Assembly (NCBI GenBank): GCA_016219875.1
Contig: JACRJZ010000146.1
Coordinates: 1 to 64,000, forward strand
Direction of reading: 5' to 3'
Source: Verrucomicrobiota bacterium
Lineage (GTDB): Bacteria; Verrucomicrobiota; Verrucomicrobiia; Limisphaerales; JACRJZ01
Length of the DNA: 64,000 bases
In this document: piece after piece, positions 1-9,042 of the stretch
How positions within the stretch are numbered: position 1 is the stretch's first letter
How the letters are laid out: every line of letters begins with the position of its first letter
Program-made: the position numbers and the translations under genes
The notes under the pieces: generated by a model
The model's input: the letters and a program-made list of their open reading frames with translations, nothing else
What the model was told of the DNA's origin: nothing
The model's database searches: none

Positions 1-623
1 GTCGTGTTCATAAAACCGACCGGAGAGGAACCGACACGGCGGGCCGCAGCCACGCCCACGCGCTCAAGCAACCATCATCAGAAGACTAAAACAAGCATCG
101 AAAAGATGTGGGTAATGACAAGGTTTTCAACCTGCCGTAGCACCGATTTGCAGTCGGCAAGGCCGTGAACCTTCCAGCCGGCTGGCCTCGTCCAACGCTC
201 GCCGGTTGGAAAACCGGCGCTACGGCAGACTCGAAAGTCTCCGCTACGAGTGCTCCCGAACCGAGCTGGATGCAGCCCTGCTGGGGAGCGGTGCATCTCG
301 GTCTTTTGATGACTGCGGAACACATTGACGGTCCCTTCCCCCTTCCCTGCCCCCCGACGGACCTGGAGATCGAATGGGGGATCGCCCCGACCACCATGGA
401 TTACATGCGGACGGGTCAATCCAGACTGCCTTCACAGTGCTGCCGGCCTTGAGTCTCTTCAGACACGAATGGGTTGCGGGTTCAACGGGCTTTGGTTCCA
501 GGGAATCTGGCACCCAGGAATTCGACCAACCGGGACCCGGTATCCCGTTGATACCCGCCCAGGTCATTACCGACACCTGCAAACACCAAGTAGTCGCAAG
601 CGGACTTCATTTTCTGTTAAGGA
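1..623. repeat. Non-coding stretch with hairpin repeats
   Basis: I see no convincing gene here; the short open frames overlap on both strands and have no recognisable family features. The region contains small palindromes: one at 201-218 (GCCGGTTGGAAAACCGGC) and another at 227-240 (AGACTCGAAAGTCT), separated by a 'gctacggc' linker. Strings of such hairpins joined by 'gctacgg' are typical of dispersed intergenic repeats in Verrucomicrobia, which is recollection and not shown here. The right end (about 600-623) is the downstream side of the leftward glycosidase gene. Confidence 0.5.
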
Positions 624-2501
624 CTACTCTTTCCCCTGATACACCCTCACGTAATCGACGTACATGTCAGCCACGCCGTCATAGCGGGACAAATCGACCG
701 GCCAGCCGCCGCCGGTGGCCAGATTGAGCAAAAAGAAAAATGGTTTCTCCTTCGAGAGCGGCAGCGTCGGATGGCGCCCCACCTCGATGTTGTCGCAATA
801 GTAGATCGTGTCGGCTTCGGTGATCTTGCAGCCGTAGATGTGGAACGTCTCAAACCAGGCCGCGGGGATGCCGAACTTGCCCATGCGAATCGGATTGCGT
901 AGCGCCGCGAAAGCTCTTTTCTCGAGGGCTTTGCCGGCTTCGCCTTGTTCCCAAGCGTGCGGGCAAATCATATAGGTGTCGAACGCATTGGGATGGCCGT
1001 GGCCTTCCCCGCCGTAGGCTTCAATGATGTCCAACTCGTCGCAGGGCACCTTCCGGCCTTTGACATGGTCGGTCATGTAATCGGTCATGAGCCAGAAGGC
1101 CGGCCAGGTTCCAATGGCGTTCGGACCAAGGAACCGGCACTCGAAGTAGCAGGGGGCCTGGGCCGTGATCCCAGTGGCGTCGTTCTTCAGGGAGGAAATC
1201 AAGCCGGAACTCCTCGCCTTCTCGCTCGCCCGGATGCGCAGATACGAATCCACCTGGCTGAAAGGGTTGTTGGGTTTGTCAAAACTCGTGAACCGAAGTG
1301 TGCTGAAGTCCTGCCAACCGCCCGGCGGCTTGTGATCATAATAGGTCGCCTTGGGATCGGTGCTCGAAATGGAGAGCGGCCCTTTGAAGTCGTCCGCAAA
1401 GACCAGGCGCATGCCGTGCGCCGCCGCCGGCGGTTCTTTGGGAATTCCTTCGTTCCAGGAAACGCCGCCCTGGTTGTAGAGCTGGAGGTAGCAGTTGTCT
1501 TTGACGGCGCCGACCTCGCCGCTGATCCGCACCGTGACAGGACCATGAGGGTAACGATCCGCGGGAAAGAGGAACGCCCCTTTGCCTTGCGCATCCAGCG
1601 CCGCCGTGGCCACGGTGGAATCGGAGCCAAAACCGTCGCCCTGCTTCCAACATTTCACCATGACGCTCTTGAAGCCGGGAGCCGCAAGGCTGACGACAGT
1701 GTCTCCCTTCACGTCTGAGCAATAAGCTGGAGAGACCACGGCAATTGGGACCCCCAAGGTCTCCGCCGCGCCCGTTTCGGAATCCACGATCAGGGAATCG
1801 AAATACAGGTCGCCCTCGGCAGGCAGCAGCTTGCCGTTGTCCGTCGGTTGGCCCACGGTGAAGACAATCGTCGTGATGGGATAATCCAACTTGCCGTTCT
1901 TGTCTCCGCCCCAAGTCTCATGAGGAGCGACCAAGTCGAAGCTGACTTCCTTCCAGCCGCTGAAATTGATGATCCCCCCTTGCCCCTGGCCAGTGGACAG
2001 CGAGCGATACTGGTGCGTCTCGCCGCTGGCGTCGCTCACCTGCAGCCCATAGGAACACCTGGAGTTGTCCCCCTTGAGCCAGAAATGCAGCCGGTGGACG
2101 GGGGCTTGAAGGTTTACCTTGTTTGGAATCCCGAGGTATTGGAACTGCCCGCTGCCGACAAAACGATAGTGCAGCTTCAGGCACTGTTGCCCATCGTGCG
2201 GCTGGTCGATGGACAGCTTCACCGACGCATTCTCGTTGGGAATGTTGACGACCCATGTGTTGGGCTGTGAGGAAGCCTTCTCAAAGTCCTGCACCATCAC
2301 CGCCGCCGCGCCCAAGGCTACCTCCATTCCGCGAATGAAAAGGATCAACCACAGGAGCGGCAGACCGATGGGCGACCGGGCATGTTTCCGCCTCGCGGCA
2401 GGGTGACTGCGCTTCGAGGCTTCCTCGCCAGAACAACAAGGCTGGGTAGTGGTTTGAACCGCGGTGGATGGCCCACATGCCGATGCTTCATTGGACTTCA
2501 T
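624..2501 (-). CDS. Secreted GH16-like endoglucanase/galactanase with N-terminal accessory domains
   Basis: The C-terminal part (about residues 365-625) has a GH16 catalytic domain with the signature E489-L-D491-I-I-E494; in this family the first Glu is the nucleophile and the last the acid/base. It is preceded by a jelly-roll-like segment (about 65-245) that may bind carbohydrate and an Ig-like segment (about 250-345). The N-terminus is long and basic with one hydrophobic stretch (about 44-66), so it is probably a signal peptide or anchor and the true start may be later. GH16 enzymes cut beta-1,3/1,4-glucans, agars or carrageenans; the substrate cannot be told from sequence alone. It is transcribed away from the neighbouring degradative gene at 2744, leaving a 242-bp divergent control region. 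Confidence 0.8.
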   Translation of the reverse strand: MKSNEASACGPSTAVQTTTQPCCSGEEASKRSHPAARRKHARSPIGLPLLWLILFIRGMEVALGAAAVMVQDFEKASSQPNTWVVNIPNENASVKLSIDQPHDGQQCLKLHYRFVGSGQFQYLGIPNKVNLQAPVHRLHFWLKGDNSRCSYGLQVSDASGETHQYRSLSTGQGQGGIINFSGWKEVSFDLVAPHETWGGDKNGKLDYPITTIVFTVGQPTDNGKLLPAEGDLYFDSLIVDSETGAAETLGVPIAVVSPAYCSDVKGDTVVSLAAPGFKSVMVKCWKQGDGFGSDSTVATAALDAQGKGAFLFPADRYPHGPVTVRISGEVGAVKDNCYLQLYNQGGVSWNEGIPKEPPAAAHGMRLVFADDFKGPLSISSTDPKATYYDHKPPGGWQDFSTLRFTSFDKPNNPFSQVDSYLRIRASEKARSSGLISSLKNDATGITAQAPCYFECRFLGPNAIGTWPAFWLMTDYMTDHVKGRKVPCDELDIIEAYGGEGHGHPNAFDTYMICPHAWEQGEAGKALEKRAFAALRNPIRMGKFGIPAAWFETFHIYGCKITEADTIYYCDNIEVGRHPTLPLSKEKPFFFLLNLATGGGWPVDLSRYDGVADMYVDYVRVYQGKE

Positions 2502-2743
2502 GTTTCAGTCAATTTCACTTTCAGTAAGTCAGCCGCCTTCGCTCTGACGCTTCCCGCCAGCTCACCATTCGTACTCGTCGGCCCTTCTTCCTCTGTGACC
2601 CGCGGACAACGATAGCCCTGTCGTTTCACGAGACGCACGAGTGGCATCCGAGTCTTGCTCTGAACCGTCGTTACCGCTAGAGAAACGACCCACCCGCTTG
2701 ACGTGTCCGGGCGGGACTGAATGCAACTATCAAGAAAGGCCAA

Positions 2744-5434
2744 ATGATGAATGACTCACGCTCGCTGTGTGACTTCCTTCTCCCGGTCGGGCTGTTGATT
2801 GCCTTGGCCCTGCCAATCCCTGTATCGGCCAGTGCGCCGCCTGCTTTGCGCGTGAGCGAAAACGGGCGCTTCCTCGTGACGAGCGACGGCAAACCGTTCT
2901 TCTGGCTGGGTGATACCGCGTGGCGGTTCATCGAAAGAGCCTCGCGCGTGGACCGGGACAACCAGCCCTCGGCCCAGCGTTATTTCGAGAAGCGGGCTGC
3001 GCAAGGTTTCAACGTCTGCCAGACCGTCCTGGTGCATCCGGATTCGAAGACCAACGCGGCTGGGCACGCGCCCTTCCTTGATGCGGACTTCGCTCGCCCG
3101 CGCGTCCTGCCTGGATCCGACAACGACTTTTGGGACGACGTTGATTGGTTTGTGGATCAGGCCGCCAACCACGGGATGTATCTGGCCTTGCTGCCCGTGT
3201 GGAACGATCTCGTGCCCACGAACCATCCGATGGTGAAGAACCCCGCCATTGCCTATCGCTACGGACACTTCCTTGGCGCACGCTATGCCGGCCGCACGCA
3301 CCTCATTTGGGTCCTGGGCGGCGATGCCGCGCCTGCGCGCGATGTCGGGGTGCCGGAGCGGTTGACCATGATCCGTGCGATGGCCGAGGGCCTCGCCGAC
3401 GGCGTCAATGGCGAGGACCGGCAGGATGGCCGGGCCGACTGGAGTTCGACCCTGATGACCTATCATCCGCGTGGCGGTGGCCAATCCTCCTCGAAGCACT
3501 TGCACGCCGAACCGTGGCTGGACTTCAACATGATTCAGACCACCACGAAATTTGAATTCGCCAACTACCAGACGGTGGCTGCCGACTACGCGCTTACGCC
3601 CGCCAAGCCCACCTTGGATGCGGAAGTCGCTTACGAAGGTTCTTTGTCGCTCTGGAAGACCGAGCCTCAGGAACGCCGGATCGCGCCGTGGGACGTCCGC
3701 CGCGCCGCTTACTGGAATGTGTTTGCCGGAGGCTTTGGCTTCACCTACGGCCATCGCAGCTTCATTGCCTGGACGCGCCAGGGCGAGACCAACCGCTGGG
3801 GCGCGCATATCCCTTGGTTCAAATCGCTCGATGCCCCCGGCGCCAACCAGATGCGACACTTGCGAACATTGATGGAGTCGCACCCGATGCGTGTTCCCGG
3901 CCAATCGCTGCTGAGCGGCGATGCCGGGTCAGGCGGGGACCATCTCCGGGCAACGCGCACAAGGCAGGACCGCTCCGCTCTGGTGTATTCGCCAATGGGA
4001 AAAGAAATCACCGTGCGCATGGACAAGCTGGCCGCCATCGTGAACGCCGGTTGGTTTGATCCGCGCACCGGTGCTTCGACCCCCATCGGCGTGTTCGAAG
4101 CACGAGGGACACAAACCTTCACGCCGCCCAGTAGCGGCGAAGATCACGACTGGGTTCTCGTATTGGAGTCTGGCGACAAGCTGCCAGCGGTGTCGCAGCT
4201 ACCGTTGCATCCAGAGCTTTCCGACGCGCTGGTCATGCTTAATGGCCGGCGGGTCACCACGCGCGAGCAATGGTTCAACGAGCGCCGGCCGGAACTCATC
4301 CGTTTGTTTCAGCATTACATGTTTGGCCAGCTACCACCGAAGCCGGTGGCGGTTTCCGGCAAGGTGGAGCGAGTGGACGCCACAGCCTTTGGTGGCAAGG
4401 CCACGCTGAGCGAGGTGACACTGGCGTTCGGCCCAACCGGGCCGCCGCCGATCCATCTGATGCTCGTGGTACCCAACCGCCGCGCCGCGCCCGCGCCGGT
4501 GGTGCTCGCGCTCAATTACTTTGGCAATCACACGCTGGTTCACGACCAGAACGTACGGCTGCCGGACAATTGGATGCCCCAATGGGGCGGCGAGGGAGCT
4601 TGGAGCGCGAAAGTGGTGGGGAATCGGGCCACCGAAGCCGGCCGTGGGTCGTGGGCGAAGTTCTGGCCGATCGAGGACCTGCTCGAGCGTGGCTACGCGC
4701 TGGCCACCTTCTACAACGGCGACATTGATCCCGACACGCCGGATCAACGAGGCTTGCAGAAGTTCTACCGGCAGCCGGACCCGGCGGATGATTGCGGCAC
4801 CATCGGTGCGTGGGCTTGGGGCTTGCAGCGGGCGGTGGATTATCTCGTCACCGCGCCGGGGATCGATGCGCGCCGCATCGTGGTGACCGGCCATTCCCGA
4901 ACGGGCAAGGCGGCGCTGCTGGCGGCGGCGTTCGACGAACGCATCGCCCTGGCCATCCCGCATCAGGCCGGCTGCGGCGGATCGGCGCCCAGCCGGGCCA
5001 GGATTGCCATCGGAAAACGCTACAACACGCTGGACACGCCGCAGACCAAGCCGCCGGAAACCGTGGCCAACATCAACGACAAGTTCCCGCATTGGTTCAA
5101 TGCGCGGTTCAAGGAATTCAACGCCCAGCCGGAACGGTTGCCATTCGATCAGCACTGCCTGGTGGCTCTATGCGCGTCGCGGCCAGTCCTGTTCACCAAT
5201 GGCCGGGCGGACACGTGGATCAATCCAGCGGGACAGTTTGAAGTCCTGCGGGCCGCGGCTCCTGTTTACCGGCTGCTGGGCGCGGGCGATTTCGCGATGG
5301 AGGAACTGCCGCTGGACGGCCGGTTGAACGATGGAGTGCTCGGTTACTATCTCCGCCCCGGCGCGCACTCGTTGCTGCGCGAGGATTGGAAAGTGTTTCT
5401 CGATTTTGCGGACAAGCACCTGGGCCGGCCATGA
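2744..5434 (+). CDS. GH140-like (DUF4038) / CE15 glucuronoyl-esterase fusion, copy 1
   Basis: An 896-residue exported protein with signal peptide at about 1-30 and three modules. Residues about 32-405 form a DUF4038/apiosidase-like TIM barrel beginning with the family's 'GRFLVTSDGKPFFWLGDTAW' region. Residues about 410-480 match the small beta domain that usually follows DUF4038 (PF12904). Residues about 495-896 form a CE15-type esterase with nucleophile Ser718 in GHSRTGK and a likely catalytic His875 in RPGAHS. CE15 enzymes cleave esters between glucuronic acid and lignin or other groups; joining this to a side-chain glycosidase suggests removal of decorations from pectin or xylan. The esterase module is nearly the same as that of the gene at 23934. 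A second gene follows after 22 bp, suggesting an operon. Confidence 0.82.
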   Translation: MMNDSRSLCDFLLPVGLLIALALPIPVSASAPPALRVSENGRFLVTSDGKPFFWLGDTAWRFIERASRVDRDNQPSAQRYFEKRAAQGFNVCQTVLVHPDSKTNAAGHAPFLDADFARPRVLPGSDNDFWDDVDWFVDQAANHGMYLALLPVWNDLVPTNHPMVKNPAIAYRYGHFLGARYAGRTHLIWVLGGDAAPARDVGVPERLTMIRAMAEGLADGVNGEDRQDGRADWSSTLMTYHPRGGGQSSSKHLHAEPWLDFNMIQTTTKFEFANYQTVAADYALTPAKPTLDAEVAYEGSLSLWKTEPQERRIAPWDVRRAAYWNVFAGGFGFTYGHRSFIAWTRQGETNRWGAHIPWFKSLDAPGANQMRHLRTLMESHPMRVPGQSLLSGDAGSGGDHLRATRTRQDRSALVYSPMGKEITVRMDKLAAIVNAGWFDPRTGASTPIGVFEARGTQTFTPPSSGEDHDWVLVLESGDKLPAVSQLPLHPELSDALVMLNGRRVTTREQWFNERRPELIRLFQHYMFGQLPPKPVAVSGKVERVDATAFGGKATLSEVTLAFGPTGPPPIHLMLVVPNRRAAPAPVVLALNYFGNHTLVHDQNVRLPDNWMPQWGGEGAWSAKVVGNRATEAGRGSWAKFWPIEDLLERGYALATFYNGDIDPDTPDQRGLQKFYRQPDPADDCGTIGAWAWGLQRAVDYLVTAPGIDARRIVVTGHSRTGKAALLAAAFDERIALAIPHQAGCGGSAPSRARIAIGKRYNTLDTPQTKPPETVANINDKFPHWFNARFKEFNAQPERLPFDQHCLVALCASRPVLFTNGRADTWINPAGQFEVLRAAAPVYRLLGAGDFAMEELPLDGRLNDGVLGYYLRPGAHSLLREDWKVFLDFADKHLGRP

Positions 5435-5456
5435 AGCATTGTGTTGAAACAGAATC

Positions 5457-7784
5457 ATGAAAACATCATCGAGCGTTCAGACCGGGATCGCCCTGCTCCT
5501 CGGGCTATGCGCCGGCATCTCCAACGTCAGCGCGGAGTTCCCCGCCGGCGGTTTCCAGGCAGGTGAGCAGTGGCGACCGGTGAACCTCGACGACCTGATC
5601 GTTCGGCCCGGCACAGCGCTGGATTTCTCGTTTTTGAACGATGCGCCCGCGGGCAAATACGGGCCGGTGATCGTCAACACGAACGGCCAACTGGCCTTCG
5701 CCGCGCGGCCGGGCGAGCCGGTGCGCTTTCTCTGCAACAACGAGAACATGCCGCTCGTGCCCTACCTGCGGGACGAGGACATCGAAGCTTACGCCGAGCA
5801 GATGCAGCGGGCCGGCTATAACGCGTGGCGCCCGCACAGCGTCGATTCCTTCTTGGCGAAGAACGCTCGCGCGGACGGCACACTCGACCCGGGCCAGCTT
5901 GCCGTCTGGGACCGAATGACGGTCGCGATGAAGAAGCGCGGCATCTATCTCTATCTCGATCTGACCACCTACGGCCTTTACCTCAACGTCAATCCCTGGA
6001 CGCCGCAGGGGCGCGAACTGCGCCGGCGCACGCGCATTTATTGGGACGCCGGGGTGCGCGAGGCTTGCGCCAAGGGCATGCGCGCGCTGCTGGAGCACGT
6101 CAACCCACATACCGGGCTGGCTCTCAAGGACGACCCCATGGTGCTGGTGATGCAATTCCGCAACGAATCCGGCCTGATCTTCTGCCTCAACGCGGAGCAG
6201 CGCGAAAAGCTGGCGCCCGACCCGGGACTGCTGATCGCCTGGCATGCCTGGCTGAAAAAGCGCCACCGGACCACCGACGCGTTGCGCGAGGCGTGGACAG
6301 TGCGCGACGGCGACAAGACCAAGTGCTATCTCAAAGCCGGGCAGACGATCGACGACGTGGAGGTCTCGCAATTCTGGGGTTCGCATCCGGCCACGGACGA
6401 TTTCTACCGCTTCGCCGCCGATGCGCAGTGCGAGACACTGCGCTGGTTCATGCGCGTGGTTAGGGACGAGATCGGCACGCGGGCGCTGGTGACCGACTAC
6501 AACGTGATGCCGTCGGTGGTGGACGCTATCCCACGCGAGCTGTTGCCGGTGGTGGACAATCACTCCTATCACGAGCATCCATCGGCCTACATGGATCGCG
6601 GTTCGCGCCAGACCGGCGGAAGCACGATCGCCGTGGGCAGCGAACCGCCCGGCAACTACCTCCGCACGCTGGCCGGCACTCGGCACCTCGGACGACCGTT
6701 CATGGTCAGCGAGGTCGGCCAGCCCTTCTGGAATCCGTGGCGCCACGAGATCGGCCTATTCCTGCCCGCGTTCGCCGCGCTCCAGGACTGGGGCATGATT
6801 TCGCAATTCGCCCTCGGCGTCACCCTGCGGGCAACAGACCGCCGACGCCATCCGCTGAGTGGTTTCAACGTCGCGCTCGATCCGCCCTGCAAGGCCGCCG
6901 AGCGGATGAGCGCGTTGCTCTACCGGCGCGGCGATGTGAGCGCTTCGCCCCACCGGATCGAGGTGCGCTTGGACCGCCAAACCATCTTCGACAGGCTCCA
7001 CGGCTGGCGTGCGCTGCCGGCTTCGCTCACGCAACTGTCGCTCCTGGCGGGCTTCGGCGTGCGGGTCGAGGGCGTGTCCAACGCCGCGCCACGAGCGCCC
7101 TATCGCGCGAGTCTCTCGCTGAACACCGGTGAAGGAGCGGAAACCGAAACCCAGCTCTGGGCGGCCAGCGTGAAAGCCTCCGGCCAGGACGCCGCGGCGC
7201 TCGCCGAACCTTGGGTACGACAACTTCGCGAGCAGGGAATCCTTTCCAAGACGAATCGCACCGACCTCAAAGCGGGCCTCTACGAATCGGGCACCGGCCA
7301 GATGCGGGCGGACGCGCGGCGCGGTACGATCGAGGTCGTCACGCCAAAGAGCGAGGGCGCGACGCTGATGCCGGAGCGGCCCAGCGTGACGCTGTCCACG
7401 CTCGCGGTGAGCGGCGACAAGACGCCCGCTACGATCTTCATCGCTTCCCTCGACAGCAAAGACCTGCCCGACAGCAGCCGGATGCTGCTGATCGTGGCAT
7501 CCGACGCGGTGAACACGGGGATGAGCTTCGCCGACGAACGACGGCAGGTGCTGGAAACCGTGGGCAGTCTCCCGGTGCTGGCCCGAGTGGTCAAAGTCGA
7601 AGTCTCGCTAAAGCACCGCCGCCCCGGTGCGCTGCGGCTCTGGGCTCTGGCGGCGAACGGCACACGACAATCGGAAATCCCTGTTCAAACCAAGGACGGC
7701 CGCGCCCTCACGCGAATCGACACCACCCGTCTGGTCAACGGCCCGACGGCGTACTTCGAGTTCGCTCTCGATCCAAAGCCATGA
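5457..7784 (+). CDS. Secreted glycoside hydrolase, clan GH-A-like
   Basis: A 775-residue protein with a clear signal peptide (about 1-26, ending NVSA). The middle shows a TIM-barrel glycosidase pattern: Glu237 in QFRNESG, where clan GH-A enzymes carry the acid/base in an 'NE' pair, and Glu419 in VSEVGQP, a plausible nucleophile. The last 300 residues look like beta-sandwich accessory domains. I cannot assign a numbered GH family; GH5, GH42-like or an unclassified family are possible. It starts 22 bp after the fusion esterase gene on the same strand and probably belongs to its transcript. Codon use and GC look like the neighbours. Confidence 0.6.
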   Translation: MKTSSSVQTGIALLLGLCAGISNVSAEFPAGGFQAGEQWRPVNLDDLIVRPGTALDFSFLNDAPAGKYGPVIVNTNGQLAFAARPGEPVRFLCNNENMPLVPYLRDEDIEAYAEQMQRAGYNAWRPHSVDSFLAKNARADGTLDPGQLAVWDRMTVAMKKRGIYLYLDLTTYGLYLNVNPWTPQGRELRRRTRIYWDAGVREACAKGMRALLEHVNPHTGLALKDDPMVLVMQFRNESGLIFCLNAEQREKLAPDPGLLIAWHAWLKKRHRTTDALREAWTVRDGDKTKCYLKAGQTIDDVEVSQFWGSHPATDDFYRFAADAQCETLRWFMRVVRDEIGTRALVTDYNVMPSVVDAIPRELLPVVDNHSYHEHPSAYMDRGSRQTGGSTIAVGSEPPGNYLRTLAGTRHLGRPFMVSEVGQPFWNPWRHEIGLFLPAFAALQDWGMISQFALGVTLRATDRRRHPLSGFNVALDPPCKAAERMSALLYRRGDVSASPHRIEVRLDRQTIFDRLHGWRALPASLTQLSLLAGFGVRVEGVSNAAPRAPYRASLSLNTGEGAETETQLWAASVKASGQDAAALAEPWVRQLREQGILSKTNRTDLKAGLYESGTGQMRADARRGTIEVVTPKSEGATLMPERPSVTLSTLAVSGDKTPATIFIASLDSKDLPDSSRMLLIVASDAVNTGMSFADERRQVLETVGSLPVLARVVKVEVSLKHRRPGALRLWALAANGTRQSEIPVQTKDGRALTRIDTTRLVNGPTAYFEFALDPKP

Positions 7785-7801
7785 TCGGCAAGGGATCCGT
7801 C

Positions 7802-7954
7802 ATGAGGCACCGACCTACCGAAGCAGCGAGACTTTTCCTGCCCGGATCACGGCGCTGCTCCGCACTGGAGCCGGCCAAACGCCCCGACTACGACGCGGCG
7901 AATCGCTTTCTCGTCAAGGCGCGGCGAGAAATGGCCGCCACGGGCGAAAGGTGA
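7802..7954 (+). CDS. Possible small ORF or gene remnant (50 aa)
   Basis: A 50-codon open frame between the glycosidase and the RNA ligase, stopping 3 bp before the ligase start. The C-terminal half is charged (AKRPDYDAANRFLVKARREM) and looks protein-like, but I do not recognise it. It could be a leader ORF translated with the ligase, or the 3' remnant of an older gene displaced when the island formed. Evidence for expression is only its position directly ahead of the ligase. Confidence 0.25.
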   Translation: MRHRPTEAARLFLPGSRRCSALEPAKRPDYDAANRFLVKARREMAATGER

Positions 7955-7957
7955 ATC

Positions 7958-8698
7958 ATGGGCGCTACCCGCGACGACTTCATCAAATACCCGCGCACGC
8001 CGCATCTCTTCGGCTCGAAGGGAACGGACGACGACAAACACCTTGGTCGAAAGGAATCCGAGGCGTTCATCGCCGACCCGTCGCTCATCGTGGAGGAAAA
8101 ACTCGACGGCACGAACGTGGGCATTCACTTCACCTCGGGCGGTCGGATGGTGCTGCAATGCCGCGGCCACGAAATCAACGAGGGCATGCACCCGCAGTAT
8201 GACCTCTTCAAGCAGTGGACTTCCGTGAAGCGCCCCGTGCTGGAGGCGATGCTCGGCAGCCGGTTCATCCTCTACGGCGAATGGCTCTACGCGATGCACT
8301 CCGTCCACTACCGCGCGCTGCCGCACTACTTCTTCGAGTTCGACCTCTACGACAAGGACGCGGCGCAATTCCTCGACCTCGCCACGCGCCTGCATAAGCT
8401 CGACGGCACCGGGCTCCACACTGTGCCCGTGCTCCATCGCGGCCCCGCCACGGCCGAAGAACTGCGCGCGTTCATCGGCCCGTCCGCCTTCGACAGCGCG
8501 TTCGCCAATCCTGTCACCGGCAGGACGGACCACCTGATGGAAGGACTCTACGTGCGCATCGAAGCCGGCGGCCACGTCACGGGCCGCGCGAAAATGGACC
8601 GACCCGAATTCGTGGAGAAGGTCAAACAAAGCGAGCACTGGCAGCATCAAGCGATGGTGCCGAATCAACTCGCGGAAGGGGTGGAGATTTGGGGATGA
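7958..8698 (+). CDS. RNA ligase family protein (T4 Rnl2-like nucleotidyltransferase)
   Basis: A 246-residue ATP-dependent ligase of the RNA_ligase (PF09414) type. Motif I is E-K48-L-D-G-T-N, where the lysine becomes adenylated. Downstream come a motif-III-like segment (YGEWLYAMHSVHY, followed by YFFEFDLYD), a motif-IV-like MEGLYVRIE, and a motif-V-like GRAKMDRPEFV. All core motifs seem intact, so the enzyme should be active. In other genomes this family often sits beside an HD-domain/AAA-ATPase (kinase-phosphatase-like) partner and is thought to repair cleaved RNA; that is from memory. Here only remnants of such a partner are found (10604 and 11542). The ATG at 7958 is chosen because the conserved 'DDFIKYPRTPHL' start follows directly. 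Confidence 0.85.
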   Translation: MGATRDDFIKYPRTPHLFGSKGTDDDKHLGRKESEAFIADPSLIVEEKLDGTNVGIHFTSGGRMVLQCRGHEINEGMHPQYDLFKQWTSVKRPVLEAMLGSRFILYGEWLYAMHSVHYRALPHYFFEFDLYDKDAAQFLDLATRLHKLDGTGLHTVPVLHRGPATAEELRAFIGPSAFDSAFANPVTGRTDHLMEGLYVRIEAGGHVTGRAKMDRPEFVEKVKQSEHWQHQAMVPNQLAEGVEIWG

Positions 8699-8829
8699 AG
8701 AAATTTGTCCGCTCCGCAACCGACGTGAATCGGCTCAAAGTGAAAGGGCTGAAAGCCCGAAAGACAACAGCCCAGGGCAAGCGAGGCAACGCGAGCGCCG
8801 CGCTGGGTAATCAGCCCAAGACAAATTAA
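8695..8829 (+). CDS. Small ORF overlapping the ligase stop, partly made of repeat sequence
   Basis: A 44-codon frame whose ATG overlaps the ligase stop (ATGA), the layout expected of a translationally coupled gene. After about 16 residues it runs into the inverted-repeat element at 8745-8843, so its second half (KGLKARKTTAQGKR and beyond) is translated repeat. The simplest reading is the truncated start of a former downstream gene now ended by repeat insertion. Function unknown. Confidence 0.25.
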   Translation: MKKFVRSATDVNRLKVKGLKARKTTAQGKRGNASAALGNQPKTN

Positions 8830-8843
8830 GCCCTGTAGGGGCG
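8745..8843 (+). repeat. Inverted-repeat element, left copy
   Basis: About 99 bp starting AGGGCTGAAAGCCC and ending CCCTGTAGGGGCG. A diverged copy in the opposite orientation lies at 10452-10554. Both contain the same blocks in the same order, including GCCCAGGGCAAGCGAG and CGC-GCTGGGTAA. The two copies bracket the AT-richer gene at 9043-10374. The element contains its own small palindromes and resembles dispersed repeats whose translation is often mis-annotated as short hypothetical proteins. Confidence 0.75.
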
Positions 8844-9042
8844 AAAGATAGAACTGGATGCGGACCGCGCTCGTGAACATCGTCGCGATCAAACAATCTC
8901 AACACCGTCATGTTAGCCGAACAACATCTTTGCCGGATCGCAGGCTTCCTCACCCACCGAGGTTCGCGAGACGAACGCCCGCTTGTCACAGACACCGCGA
9001 AGTTGCGATAATCATGCGGCGAACCATGGCCAAATTCTGAAC